DNA of 64,000 bases from Apis mellifera (taxonomy: Eukaryota > Arthropoda > Insecta > Hymenoptera > Apidae): contig NC_037643.1 in the NCBI RefSeq assembly GCF_003254395.2, positions 13,224,963 to 13,288,962 of the forward strand, given 5' to 3'. The first letter of the stretch is position 1. Each line of letters begins with the position of its first letter. Shown here in pieces: positions 1-12,292 of the stretch. Under the pieces are notes generated by a model. The model was given only the letters and a program-made list of their open reading frames with translations. It ran no database searches and was not told the origin of the DNA. The position numbers and the translations under genes were made by a program.

Positions 1-45
1 ACGTGCCTTATTTATATTTATATACATACATATATATACACATAC

Positions 46-509
46 ACTCCAACCACACCGGGTAGACTTCCAAAAAAATCTTTCCTCACAACGGACTTAT
101 AGTGCACAAGACACGGCATAGATGGCCTAAACGGTGTCGGTCCTTCCTGCCTGTATATTTTCTCGATCTCGTCCACGTCGTAAACGAACAACAAATCCGG
201 CCGACCTATCAAACCTGTCAAACGAACGATCTTCCCGTACTCGTCGTAGAATATTTGTGATAATTTGGCAATGTCCGATATCTCGTATTGGCCAATCATC
301 GGAAACAGACGCCACGTATTCCCTAAAATTGGAATCGGTCTTGGCCCTGGTATGTCTTTGTACGGTTTCCCTTGTTGTATCGTTGTTGTATCGTGATCGA
401 CCATGCAACTCTTCGTCGAGGTTATTGCACCTGTACGAACACGACAGTATAAGGGAAAATGAGCGCGAGTTGAATTCGAAATGAAGATGTGTAGGTATAA
501 CGATAGCAC
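46..509 (-). CDS. Cyp301a1: Cytochrome P450, CYP301A1-like mitochondrial clan (N-terminal exon, partial)
   Basis: Heme-thiolate mono-oxygenase; CYP301A1 belongs to the insect mitochondrial clan and is linked to cuticle formation. Visible on the minus strand are the proline-rich hinge PGPRPIPILGNTW, the segments IGRPDLLFVYDVDEIEK and EGPTPFRPSMPCLVHYKSV, and RKDFFGSLPGVVGV, all typical of the CYP301 N-terminus. The heme-binding Cys region lies outside the window, so the gene is cut at the left edge. I place the donor at position 46 (GT then gtatgt), which splits the Val of the conserved VVGV. The frame stays open upstream of the first in-frame ATG (404) to about 509, and this part is rich in Arg, Ser and Thr like a mitochondrial presequence. 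The true start may therefore be in an upstream exon, with an acceptor near 510. Family is firm; the exact subfamily member (301A1 versus 301B1) is recalled, not computed. Confidence 0.85.
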
Positions 510-3500
510 TTCGAAATTTATTTATTTATTTTTCTTAAGAAAGAATGTTAAAAAAAAATATCATTGCAAATGTTGTGATTTAAAATTGTAATCATTTCAC
601 GATAATTATGACTGCAAGATTATTCAAAGAAAAATATATATATATGTATATATAGCATTTTTTAATATAGCATAAGCGTTATATAAAAAGATCGTTTATT
701 TTATACCTGAACATAATATTCTTCGAAGATTATCTTGCGTTCGCGACAATCGACGTATCGATAATTGACAACTGGTTCTAGTAGTAGAAATAAAAAATAT
801 AATTAATAATTTAATGTAAGTAATTAATACATTAATACGTATAATAACAGAAAATGAATTTTGAAAAATAAATATCTTGTCTTACCTGTCATCATATATG
901 TATTACAAAGAGAAAATCTAGTTTCACTCTCACCTTTCGCAATTTCAATTTACCCTTTTATAATTGTAACATGACAAGCGTTCAATAATTATATACAATT
1001 ATCGCAAGATTATCAAGATTCAATATAATTTTTAAATACCAAAATTAATAATTATTAATTACAAAAATATTGATATAATTATAAATTATAGAAATAATAT
1101 AATTTTTTTGATAATAAAATTATTAAAAATGAAAAATTAAAATACTCTATATATAAAATTATTTCATTAATTTAATTTTAAAAAATACAAAAGAATCTAA
1201 AATTTATAATTATACTTATCCGTTATTATCTCGAATATTATTAAAGATGAATATTATTAAAGAATTAAAAAGATTTCTATTTTTTTTTTACTAAAAACAA
1301 TTTTTTTTATAAGAAATTGTTCAAATCTTGCAATCTGATGTATGTAAACACAAGCTTAACCGATGCACAGGTCTAGAAGAAACTTTCCATTGATGTTTGC
1401 AATTCTACCTGAAATTCATTGTAATCCTCTTGTCCTCTTGTCCTGTCTCGATTTTCCCGTTATCGTGTGAAAGGTAGTCCACTTGTCATAAGTGGTACTC
1501 GTAAATCACATGAGAATATTTTTCAACAGATGAAATTTATTATAAACAGTTTCAACACGTTAAATCACTTAAAGGAGAAATAATTTCCTCAACTAGTAGC
1601 TTTTTTTATGATTGGTGGGAGATCATAAGTACACCGATACACTATGATGGAGAATACTCCACGTAAAATGAGACTATACTATCTAACCAAACTGGAATCC
1701 CCACTTTGAAATCTCCCTCCACTACTTAACGGTTACGAATTCTCTGCTCTTGTAGTGACACCATTATGACGTACAAAGAAACTGCCCTAATATTGTCACT
1801 TTCGAGGTTAAATTCAAGAAAAATAATAAATGATCCGTAGTTGACATATGAATTTGATTTTCTTAAAAAAAAAAAAATACATTTAAAAATGTAAAAATAT
1901 CTAAACCTGTCTTTTTTAACAGATACAATTTATTATAAATAGATATGTGTACGAAAAAAATTAAATAAAACGACGAATTTAGAATTTTCTCAGGAAATCA
2001 GGAAAATATTAGAATTGAAATTAATCTCTGTTTATTATTGTTTGTTGTTTAATTTCCCAATGCAAGTGTCCATTATTGAAATTTGGACAGAATATTATAT
2101 ACTTAAATTTTAATCTCTTTGGAATTTGAATTAGGCATAGAAATTAAAGATTCTTGTAATTCTTACGACTCTTTATGCTTAATTATCAATTCCCCTCTAA
2201 GTATTATGAGACTTCCAAACAGTTTCACTTATTATCACTTTTTATAGTGACCCGAGTTTACCGCTTGATGCATGAATTTATATTTATATGTGTACATAAA
2301 TGTACATAGTGCAATATAGATTTTTTTCTTTTTACAACAAATGACAAATATAACAATCTGATTGAGATGTTAGAATAATTGTTAATTCTTCTTTTTTCAT
2401 TGTCATATAAATTTTAAAAATTTATTTATGTCATGTAGTAAGCCAGGAAAATATTGATTTTACATACAAAGGAATAATAAATTTGAAATTGCGAGGATAC
2501 TTAAATTTCTAAAAATTTATTGCATTTTCTATCCTTGACCATTTCCAATGCAGACAAGGGACCAATACCATTACTTAGGATTAACCAAAAGTTTTTCTCC
2601 ACTGCAATACTTTTTCTCTTTTGGAATAAGTTAAATTTTCATATTTATAAACAGAAATATATTTTCATTATAAATATAAAAATATAAAATATAAAGATTT
2701 TTCTTTCTTTCTTTTTCTTTTTATTGAACCTATTAACATATTTTGCATATTTATTATTAAATCTTATTATTAGTTCTTGCATCGTTTGAGGATTGAAAAT
2801 TTAAATTTATCCGTATATTTTTAATATTTAAAATTTACCAATAATTTCAAAGAGTAATTCATTTTTTTTTTTCAAGTAATAAAATACACCTTTGCTGTAC
2901 AACTATATACCATCGTTTACAGGTAGGTAAGGTCTTCAAAATCTTTATATTGTATATAATTTCGGATTTTAAATTTCGGGTGCAGGTCACGTTGTAAATA
3001 TTGTAATTAACGCGAAGCAGGTAGCGATGTTATTTAAAGAACGCGTACTCGATGCTCAAGATGTTTAACAAGGATCCTCGAGTTTCTTAATAGATGTAAA
3101 GGAGAAAAGCATGGTAAGTGAACAGCGCAAGTACGTACGTTAGATAAAATGTCACGATTATAATTGTAAAAATTTATATATATTTATCATTTTTATTTTA
3201 TTTTTCTAGAAACGATCAATCGATAGAGATCTATGTGATGTTCTTCCGATAGAATTCCGGACATGACATAAACCGAACGATGTTGATCGAACAAAAATGT
3301 AATAATCATTGGTTTTAATCTGAGATTTGATCCTTTTTGTTCATTTTGCCGAATACAGAAAAAGACAATTAACGAAAAAGAGGATGAAGACAGATCATAA
3401 TTTCAATCAAGTGATAGATCATTGGAAATTTATTTATATAATAGATTATAGAATTTAATCCGTACGGATGGCAACGTATGCGACTGTCACTGATCAAACT

Positions 3501-4355
3501 GTTTGTACGTAAACACATCACAATAAATGTATAACGGATGATCTAACATCACCGCGCTTACTATCTATTCATAATGGAATTATGGAAAATAAAACAATTA
3601 TTCTTGGACGAGCAAAATTACAATGATAGATAATTACAATGATACTATAAGTATGATATCGTGACAATTTAAGTGATTGTAAATCCGTTAGATAAGATAG
3701 CTTTCTAGCTTGTCAAAATCAACGAGAAAATAGGTTTTCGATCAGTTTTCATTCGTATTTATTTTGTACATATTTTGACTGATACGATGTATCTATGTAA
3801 ATAGACAATTTGATGATTGTAATGAATGCACATGAGTAGATGAAGTGTCTGGTGCAATATTTGCAACTCTCTGCGAATACACACGTGAAAAACTGTGATT
3901 GAGCGAACATGGTTGTTCAAAACATTTCCACGACGGTTTTAATAAATAATTATGAAATTTTTTTAGATAAATAATATTGAAACGATAAATTTATTATTAA
4001 TTAAAATAATTATTAGAAGAAAAGGGAAAAATTTGTCTGATTTCATATCGCATTTAAATTAATTTTTAAAGATCCAATTTATTACCATTCGATCTTTGCA
4101 ATTGGATATTTCATTTTAACGTAAACGTCTCTGCTCCACTCTCTGCTCACGATCTTCATCAATATGTTTGGGTTACGGTGAGCTCGTGTTTTTGAGTGGT
4201 AGGGAAACGAGGTGGGATTGAGTCGTTTAATTTAGAAGATACAAGATATTGAAGGAATTTAAGCAAATATTACTATATATAATAAAGTATAATAAAGTAG
4301 GAAAATACCCTCGTCTGATCCTTTTTTCACGGAGGTAGGGGTACAGGTACAGGAA
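510..4355. other. Intergenic region between the P450 and the gene at 4457
   Basis: No protein-coding exon was found. Most of it is A/T-rich, but 1320-1830 and 2930-3930 are clearly richer in G and C. The first lies upstream of the minus-strand P450 and may hold its promoter or 5' exon. It contains a short inverted repeat at 1479-1495 (6-bp arms, 5-nt loop). The second contains a possible spliced non-coding transcript, listed separately. Confidence 0.6.
2930..3420 (+). ncRNA. Possible spliced non-coding transcript (candidate only)
   Basis: A strong donor (ATG|gtaagt, intron from 3114) and a matching acceptor (tttttctag, exon from 3210) bracket a 96-nt putative intron. The flanks are GC-richer than the surroundings and contain stops in all frames beyond about 20 residues, so a protein-coding role is unlikely. 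Outer ends are arbitrary. It could equally be a 5' leader of a gene further right. Confidence 0.2.
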
Positions 4356-4363
4356 TATATAAA
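4356..4363 (+). promoter_or_regulatory. TATA box of the gene at 4457
   Basis: TATATAAA sits about 30 nt upstream of an initiator-like TCATTTG at 4386-4392 and about 95 nt before the ATG. This is a well-formed focused core promoter, unlike the dispersed promoters expected of housekeeping genes, and suggests regulated or tissue-restricted expression. Confidence 0.65.
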
Positions 4364-4456
4364 CGGATTTACGAGGGTTGGCAGATCATTTGCTCATTTG
4401 CTCAGAGTTTGTGTTTCGTGTCACGTTACGTTAAAATTGTTAGTTAAGTGTTGAAA

Positions 4457-7400
4457 ATGGCAAGGTCGACAGCGTGGATCAGGAACAACATGTTATTCTC
4501 CGAAGACGAATATGTAAGTTGTTTTTAATTAATTTATTTATTATTATTTGTTTAATGTTTTGGAAAACCTTTCATTTTAATTTAAATGATTATAGATATT
4601 AAGTGAAAACTAACTGAAAATTAAGTGTTATTCTTTTGATTGAATATATATGGTACGGGAAAATTAAAATTATAGAAAATTATAAAAAAATATAAATTGA
4701 GTATTATAATTATTTTTTTAAAAAAATTACTATTATACTATTATACTATTTTTTTTCCCAAAAAATCTTAGATTTATTATTTAGGAATTTTTTCCTGATT
4801 TTTTTTTCAGTTTATAATTTTGTTTATAATTATACAATATAATATAATATAATATAATATAATATTAATTTAAATAGAATATTTAATTTATACGTTTTTA
4901 AAATATTAAAGTGTTATTAATGAAATTTAACAAACAAAACAAATAATTTAATTATTAGAAAAATACTTTTATAATAACATTAGATATATTTGTGAAAAAT
5001 TATTATTATTTTTCTATATGATATTCTTATCTATATGATTTTATACATTTTTATACTAATTATAGTTAATATTGTCATAAAATATTAATAATATTATCAA
5101 TTATTACTTTTTAATCAATGACATGAAACAGTAGAATAAGAAATAATTTGAAAAAAATTCAAAGGAATAAATATTATAATGTATAATTATTTTTTATTTT
5201 ATATAATTATATTTAAAATTATAATCATATATGCAAAATTATTTTTATAAAAAAAATTGAATATTACAATAATAGAATTATATTTAAAAAAATTTTTTTT
5301 TTTTTTCTGAAGAATCTTATTAGATATTTATATACTCCAATTTAAGAATTTTCAATTATCAGTTAATTTTGCATATAATAATTAAACAAATATAATAGAA
5401 TACTATTTTTAATTTATGCATTTTTAAGTTATTAAAATTTAAAAATTATTATAAGAATACTTATACAATAATGTTAGATATATTTGTAAAAACTTATTTT
5501 TCTTTTTTGCATCTTCAATATAATATCTTTTTACATCTATTTCGTATAATTAATTATCGTTGTGTCACAAAATATTAATTTACATTACCAATTACTATCT
5601 CTTAATCAACAACACATAAAGTAGCACAATAGCATAAGAAGAATTTGAAAGAAACTCAAAGGAAGAAATTTTATGCGTTTTTAATCATATAATTATTCTT
5701 TAAATAATCTTATATCCAAGATTATTTTTATTAAAAAATTAAATTTTATTTATGCATAATTTTGAATAATAATCTAATTCATTTTACTTAACATTTAAAT
5801 TATAAATAAGAACAAAAAAATGGGCTTTAAAAATGTTTATTTAATTGTCAATGGTAGTTTTAATATTGATAAATTTTTCATAACATAGTTTTATTTAATC
5901 TTAATTTTTATTAATTAAGTATTATTACTTAAAGTATGGTTTCCGTTATTATTTTTGTTGACCAGGACGAGCAATTGATGGAAGCAAGACTGAAAGTTCA
6001 ACGATCTTTTCAAAAGTTATCCATTTCAGACTGGCACTCGCCCAAACCTCCTAATCCATCAAACTTAGTAAAAGTTACGCCGATTGAATCTCGTCCACCA
6101 TCCTGGAAAAATTTTAAAGAAAAATCCACGCTGTATTCGATGAATTTATTAGGTATTTATTAATATTTTTTTAATGTTAATTAAATTAATATTTAATTTT
6201 AATTTTAATTTTTTAATTTTTTATTAATTTATTAATATTTATTATTTTTAAATTTAGAGACTAAATATTCAATTATTTAATTATATCGATTATATTATTA
6301 ATTATTATTTAATTATATTGATTATAAAATATTTAGTTATATTTTTATATTTTTAAATTTTTAAATTTAGAATAAAACATATTCATTATATTTATAAAAA
6401 TATTAAGTGATTAAACAATTTAATACAATTTTTAATTTATTTATTAGATGACAAGAATGAAGAAATCAAGGCCAAGGTCCCATCAAGAACAACAATTATC
6501 AATAATGAAAATTATTATCCGAAAAGGTTATTGGGAACAAAATATAAAGAATGTTCAAATTGTTCATCAAGGGATAAAACGTTCGATACAAATATTCCAA
6601 AAGTAAAGCTTTCCAAAATTTACGGGACCTATCCCAAAATGTCGCCTTCTAGAAAAGTTCAAAATATAAATATTGTTTTACCAGTTAGACCAAAAATTGA
6701 ACCATTAACAAATCAAATTAACGTTAACAAAAAAAATGACTATTCTAATAATAGCGGAACTTCTCGAGAAAGTAGGCAAAGGAAGAATGACGCCATTCAA
6801 ACTTCCGACATGATGACGACCCCTATAAGAACGCCAAACGTGAAGTCAAGTTTCAAAATTCCCGCCACTTCTACGCCAAAATTCTCTCGAGCTTACTTGT
6901 TTTCGTCGAACATCGATGAAGATAGTCCAAAAATAAAAAAGACACGTTCCCGTAACATCTTGGAGAAATCTTACATCTTCGAGAATAAATCTATGAACGA
7001 ATCGGATGATTACAAGCTTGATAATACTTTTAAATGTAGAAAGTTGTCTAAGAATATGCTAGAAAAAGCATCTATTTTCGACAGCAGTTTAAGGATAGAA
7101 AACTTTGATCGGGATTACAAAGAAGATGCAAGATGTTACAAAGATCAAACACCAATTAAAACATCGAAAGAGAATTCGCTATTACAGAGAAATATTCGAT
7201 CGATTGATACAATTTTATCGAAAGACGATTATGATTTGACTATGCCAAAATCTTCATCCATGGTTCGTGACATTGCGAAGAAGTTGGAAATCACAAATAT
7301 ATCTCCTTCGACAGATGAATCACTAAGAACTAAAATGAATTCTATTTTCCAAAGGAAAAAATCGAATCGAACGAACTCGATCATTCATTTTATAAGGAAT

Positions 7401-8102
7401 AAATATGAGCATGAAAAGAGAAAGACTATTAAAGAAACGATGGGAAATTTAACAGAGAAAGGAAATAAATCTTCGTTATCGTCGCGTCAGAATTACGATG
7501 CTAAAGTCAATCAGAATGTCGTGAAACAACTGGTGAATGTCATAGAGAAAGAGATTGCGCCTAAATTTAAAGTTTATCAACAATCGTTGAAAAGAAATTT
7601 TGTATATGAAGAAGACAGTTTCAGCGAGTCTGAAGCGAAATCTATTGTTACATCAACCTCCCCCAAGGATACGGATAGCAGCAGTGATATTGATCAAAAA
7701 TCACTTTATGTAAATTATGAACACGATTCATTCGATAATGAAAATTCAACAACGGAGAAAACATTGGAAACCGAAGAAAAAGTTTTTCAAAATGAAAATG
7801 ATAATAATGATGATGATGTTTATTGGATACCTGTATCTAATCCGTACAAATTTCCAAGAACTAGTTCCTTATTGACAATCTCTAGTCAAGTTTCTATCGA
7901 TACTCCATCTCCGTGTATCAGTCCAATCAGAATGGAAGAGGAAGTGGATATTGTGCAAAAACATTGGAGAAACACTACCACCAGGAAAATCAATCCTTTT
8001 TACAGGATTGATGAAACAATAGTGATAGATTCAGGATATTCTGATAAATCTGAAGCGATTATGAATAATTCTGAATCGTCGATAACGGATAGTTATTATT
8101 GA
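4457..8102 (+). CDS. Uncharacterised, mostly disordered 632-residue protein
   Basis: I do not recognise this protein. Three exons join in frame: 4457-4513, 5966-6152 and 6448-8102 (stop TGA at 8100-8102). The donors are gtaagt and gtattt, the acceptors accag and attag. The N-terminus (MARSTAWIRNNMLF) and the second exon, with SISDWHSPKPPNPSNL and a following Pro-rich stretch, look the most constrained. The long last exon is rich in Ser, Asn, Lys, Asp and Glu, with many basic and acidic runs and no membrane segment or catalytic motif. Two related motifs occur in the middle: RNILEKSYIFENKS and KNMLEKASIFDSSL. The C-terminal third is acidic and Ser-rich (SSSDID, NDNNDDD). A TATA box lies 95 nt upstream of the ATG. 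Splice model is well supported; function is unknown. Confidence 0.8.
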
Positions 8103-11100
8103 TTTTCAATAAATGAGTCTAGATCGGAAAATAGGTTAGGTTAGTTTAAGAGTTTAAGAAAATCTAGACGGAAGTCAATCGATTAGTTTTTATCTTGATA
8201 TAAATTTTTAACTTCAAATTATCTTCAAAAAATGTAGGAAAAAAATAGAAAAATGTAGGATTTTGATAATTAGTAAGAGCGATAGATTTGTGAATTATAC
8301 CGTGATATAATCCGATATCATAAAAAGTAATCTGAGTATAAGTATTTGAAAATTTACTTTGTTACCTGCTGTCAGTAATTCTATAAATATAATTTTTAAA
8401 ATGAATGATTGAAGCAAAATGTAAAATACTAACTATTCTATATTTTACTTCAACGTCTCATCATTAAATCTGCGATAAATAATTTTCATATTTGTTTTTA
8501 TTCGAGTTTAATTTGTTTTTTTATGGTGAATAAATACATTGAATGTTAAATGAATGCATCATTCAAAAAAAAAAAATTTTTTTAATTGAAAATCTAAATA
8601 TGAAATTGCATTATATTACTGAATAATTCTTTCATTCCTCCCATTATATTAATTTCTTAGGAGAATTATATCAACAGTAACAAAATCAAAATCTTATTGT
8701 AAAAATTCTTTAGTATTATTGTAAATTAGTTTTATTATATATTTAAGAGAAGCGCAAAGCATTTATAATTTAAGAATATGTGCAGAATATAGTGCAGAAA
8801 ATATATGTATATATACATAATTTTTTATCCGATTAAAAAATGATGAATAGTATAAATGATTTGAATGAAAAATCTACGAGGAAATAAATGTAATAGTGTT
8901 CAAATATATGTTTCATAAAACATGGTATTGTTCACTAGATATATAATTTACATTTTACGTATGCAAATTTTTTTCTTCGGAAATTCGAACAAATGTTTAA
9001 ATATCCAATAATAGTTTCTGATTGCTATTTAGAGATAAATAGTTATAAATAAAGACTAATGAAAATTCTAGTGAATTATTAGTTACTTCCAATAGTTATG
9101 GTTTAACTTATAGATCGTTCTTCATTTTTTTCTATAAATATTTTTGTGACTTTCGCATTTACTTTACTATTATTATTTTAAAATTCAACATAGTTTTCTT
9201 CTTCTAAAATTATAATCATGTAATAATTTTGATATTTACTAAATTATAAGATTTTAAAATTTAAATAAAAATTAACATAGGAATTAAAATTGAAAATGTT
9301 TAATTATTAAATTTTAATATTACTTATGTGCCTTTCAGTAGATAAAGTGATATAAAATAAAAAAAAGTTTTGATTAACGCTTTAAAATTTTGTAAAATAT
9401 TTCTTGAAATATAAATTAATATTTTTTGAATAAACTTTATAATACTACTATTCTTATAATTCTTAAAGAAAATATAAAATAATATTGTAATAATGATATG
9501 ATATAACTTTTGCAAAAAAAAGAGAAATAAAAAAATAAAATAAAAAATACAAATTTATTTCAAAATGTAATTTTTTTTTTGTTATAAAAAGTTATAATAG
9601 TTTACATTAAATTAAATTTTATTTTATTCTCTAAAATCTTATATATATATTATATACAGTATACATATATACATATATACAGTATATATATACATATACA
9701 GTATATATATACATATATTATATATAGTGTATATATATAATTAAATTTAAAAAATTATAATTTAAATTATTTTTTCTTTTTGTAAAAATTTAAAAAAAGT
9801 TATAAAATAATTTTATTTTAATAAATAATTTAACACCTAATTAAAATTAAGTCATTTAATTTAACAATTAATTGTTTAATTTAACAATTCTATATATTAA
9901 TAATATTCTTTAAAAAGTTTTTGCAAGAATGTTTTTATATAATAATACAAAATATATGTACGATAGAAAGTCGTAATTTGAATAATTATTTAAAACTTAA
10001 AATTATAATTGACAGATAACTGATTACAAAGTCAACATAAGAAAATCTTGAAAAGATTAATTAAATGAAGTACTTACATGTGTCTGTGTGTGTATATATA
10101 TATTCATAAGTATACATTTAAGTTCATGACCTTTATTGTATTTATTATTTAAGAACAGAATACTAGATATTAAATTTAATGCTGACTTTATTTGAATAAT
10201 AAGAAAGCAAAAATTAGAAATATAAAATTAAAAATTTATCATATTATAATTAATTTATTGAATTGATTAATTATTTAAATATATTTAAATATATATTATA
10301 ATAAATGAATTTCAACCATATAATATATATAAAATATATATATAATATACTTTTAATAAAAATATATGAGTATTTATGTGTTAAACTATATATTAACACT
10401 ATATAATTAAATATATATATATACTATTTTTATGTATCTTGATATATTTTATATAGATATACATATTTTGTATTTTTATTATATACATATCTTGTATATT
10501 TTCATATTTTTTATTTTCTATTTTCTAAAAAATTCGTTATTTCTACCTTTCTTAATTTTTTTACGAATTTATTTGCAATATTTTTCAAATATTTCTAAAT
10601 ATAAAATTATTATTACATTTATTTTTTTTATTAATTATTGATAGATACATGTATTTTATCTATAAATTAGATATATAGAAATGTTCAATATTAGTGGCGC
10701 CATCTCGTGAATAAACTTTTGAACTTTCCAAGTTATCAATAAGAAAACAGAACATGCAAGAAGGTATTCATGTCATAAACAAGAACAACAATATATTGCG
10801 CGAGAAAAACAAGAAAGACATTAATTTTAGTTAGTCTTATAAATATATTTCTTTTAGTTTTTGACACTTTCGTGTCGAAAATATAGAAAATTTTGATTAA
10901 TTATTTATTTTTCATTAAAAATTTCTATTTTTAAATTCGCATTTCAAAATTAGAATCTTAAACAATTATATAAATTTGAATGGAAAATTTTTTCCAACTA
11001 ATTATTTATTAATGATTATCATAAAGAATATTTTAATTGCAACTTTTTGATCTTTAATCAAATAATAAACGATCAATTTATTTATTCAAATAATAGTAAA

Positions 11101-12287
11101 ATTATATATAATAATAACTGAATAAAAATTATAATAAATTTAAAATAAGTATAAAATAATGAATAAGAAGAAACAAAGAAACATATTTGAGATGCATTTA
11201 AAAATAAATTTCATAATAATTATTAATTAATAATTAATTAATTCATATTAAAATTTAAAAAAGAAAATTTAAAGTTAATTGCAAATATATAAAATTTTTT
11301 AATAATAAATTAATTTTCTATTAAATTAATTAATTAATTTTATAATTTTTATAACTTTCTAATTTAATAGGAAATATTAGAAATTGTCAATTTGTAACTG
11401 TTAATCAAAATAGTGTAGCTTTTTTCACATAATATTGCTTTTTTTTATAATATCACAAATACTTTTTTGAACATTTTACATTACTATTAATAAATCAGAG
11501 CTTTTAGCATTTATCCACAAGATGGTGTTATGAATTCATAAATTTTTTATTCAATTTTCTTTGCTGATGTACAAACAAAATATATTTAATTTATTTCAAT
11601 ATATATACTATTAAATTCTTTATATATTTTTAAATTTGTATGTTCATGTATACATAAATTTCGTATATATATATATATATATAATATTTTTTATATAGCT
11701 TAAGAGATATTATATTGAATTTCGTAGCTATATTTAAAAAGATAATTAAATAAATTTAATTCCTGTGAATGTGGCAAAGAGTATTTTATATAAGAATTAT
11801 TATATAAAAATTGATATAAAATAAATAAATACATGAAATTTTAAAAAATTTTATGCACTACTTTCTCTCAGATTATATTTTTTTATCATAAAATTATAAA
11901 TTTGGATAAAAGTTTTTTTATTTTTAAAAATATTTAAAAATATAAATTTTTTAGGAACTTATATTTATTATATATTCCTATTAAGAATATGAATTTTTAA
12001 ATTCTTAATATATATTATGCGTGTTGCATTTACATATGTATATTTTAATATATAAAATTTCTAATATATATTTTTTCATCTTAAATTTAAAGAACTAATA
12101 GAAGTAATAGAAATAATAATAATAAGAATATGCTCTCTATGTATATCTATTCAATGCTTGAACAGATATAAATATATACATTTTACGTAATGTATAGTAA
12201 ACTGTGTATACATGTCAAAATTTATGGTAGTTTATTCATTGTTTACTGTTGCATGTAAGAATCGTTGTTTTTAATACGTATTTTTAG
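8103..12287. other. Intergenic region between the 4457 gene and HPS5
   Basis: Very A/T-rich with no supportable coding exon. The 3' UTR of the upstream gene occupies the left part; an AATAAA directly follows the stop (8108-8113), with more near 8529. A TATA-rich minisatellite lies at 9640-9740. Short GC-richer patches at 10680-10830 and 11500-11570 may mark the HPS5 promoter or a 5' non-coding exon, because an acceptor (tttttag) at 12287 suggests that HPS5 has an upstream leader exon. Confidence 0.6.
9640..9740. repeat. AT-rich minisatellite
   Basis: Imperfect tandem copies of a unit of roughly 20-25 nt built on acagtatatatatacatat, present three to four times and flanked by plain (TA)n. Confidence 0.7.
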
Positions 12288-12292
12288 AGACT

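Noticed and set aside
10432..10641. Open frame of 69 codons, almost only Ile, Phe, Tyr and Leu
   Set aside because: Low-complexity A/T-driven frame with no motif.
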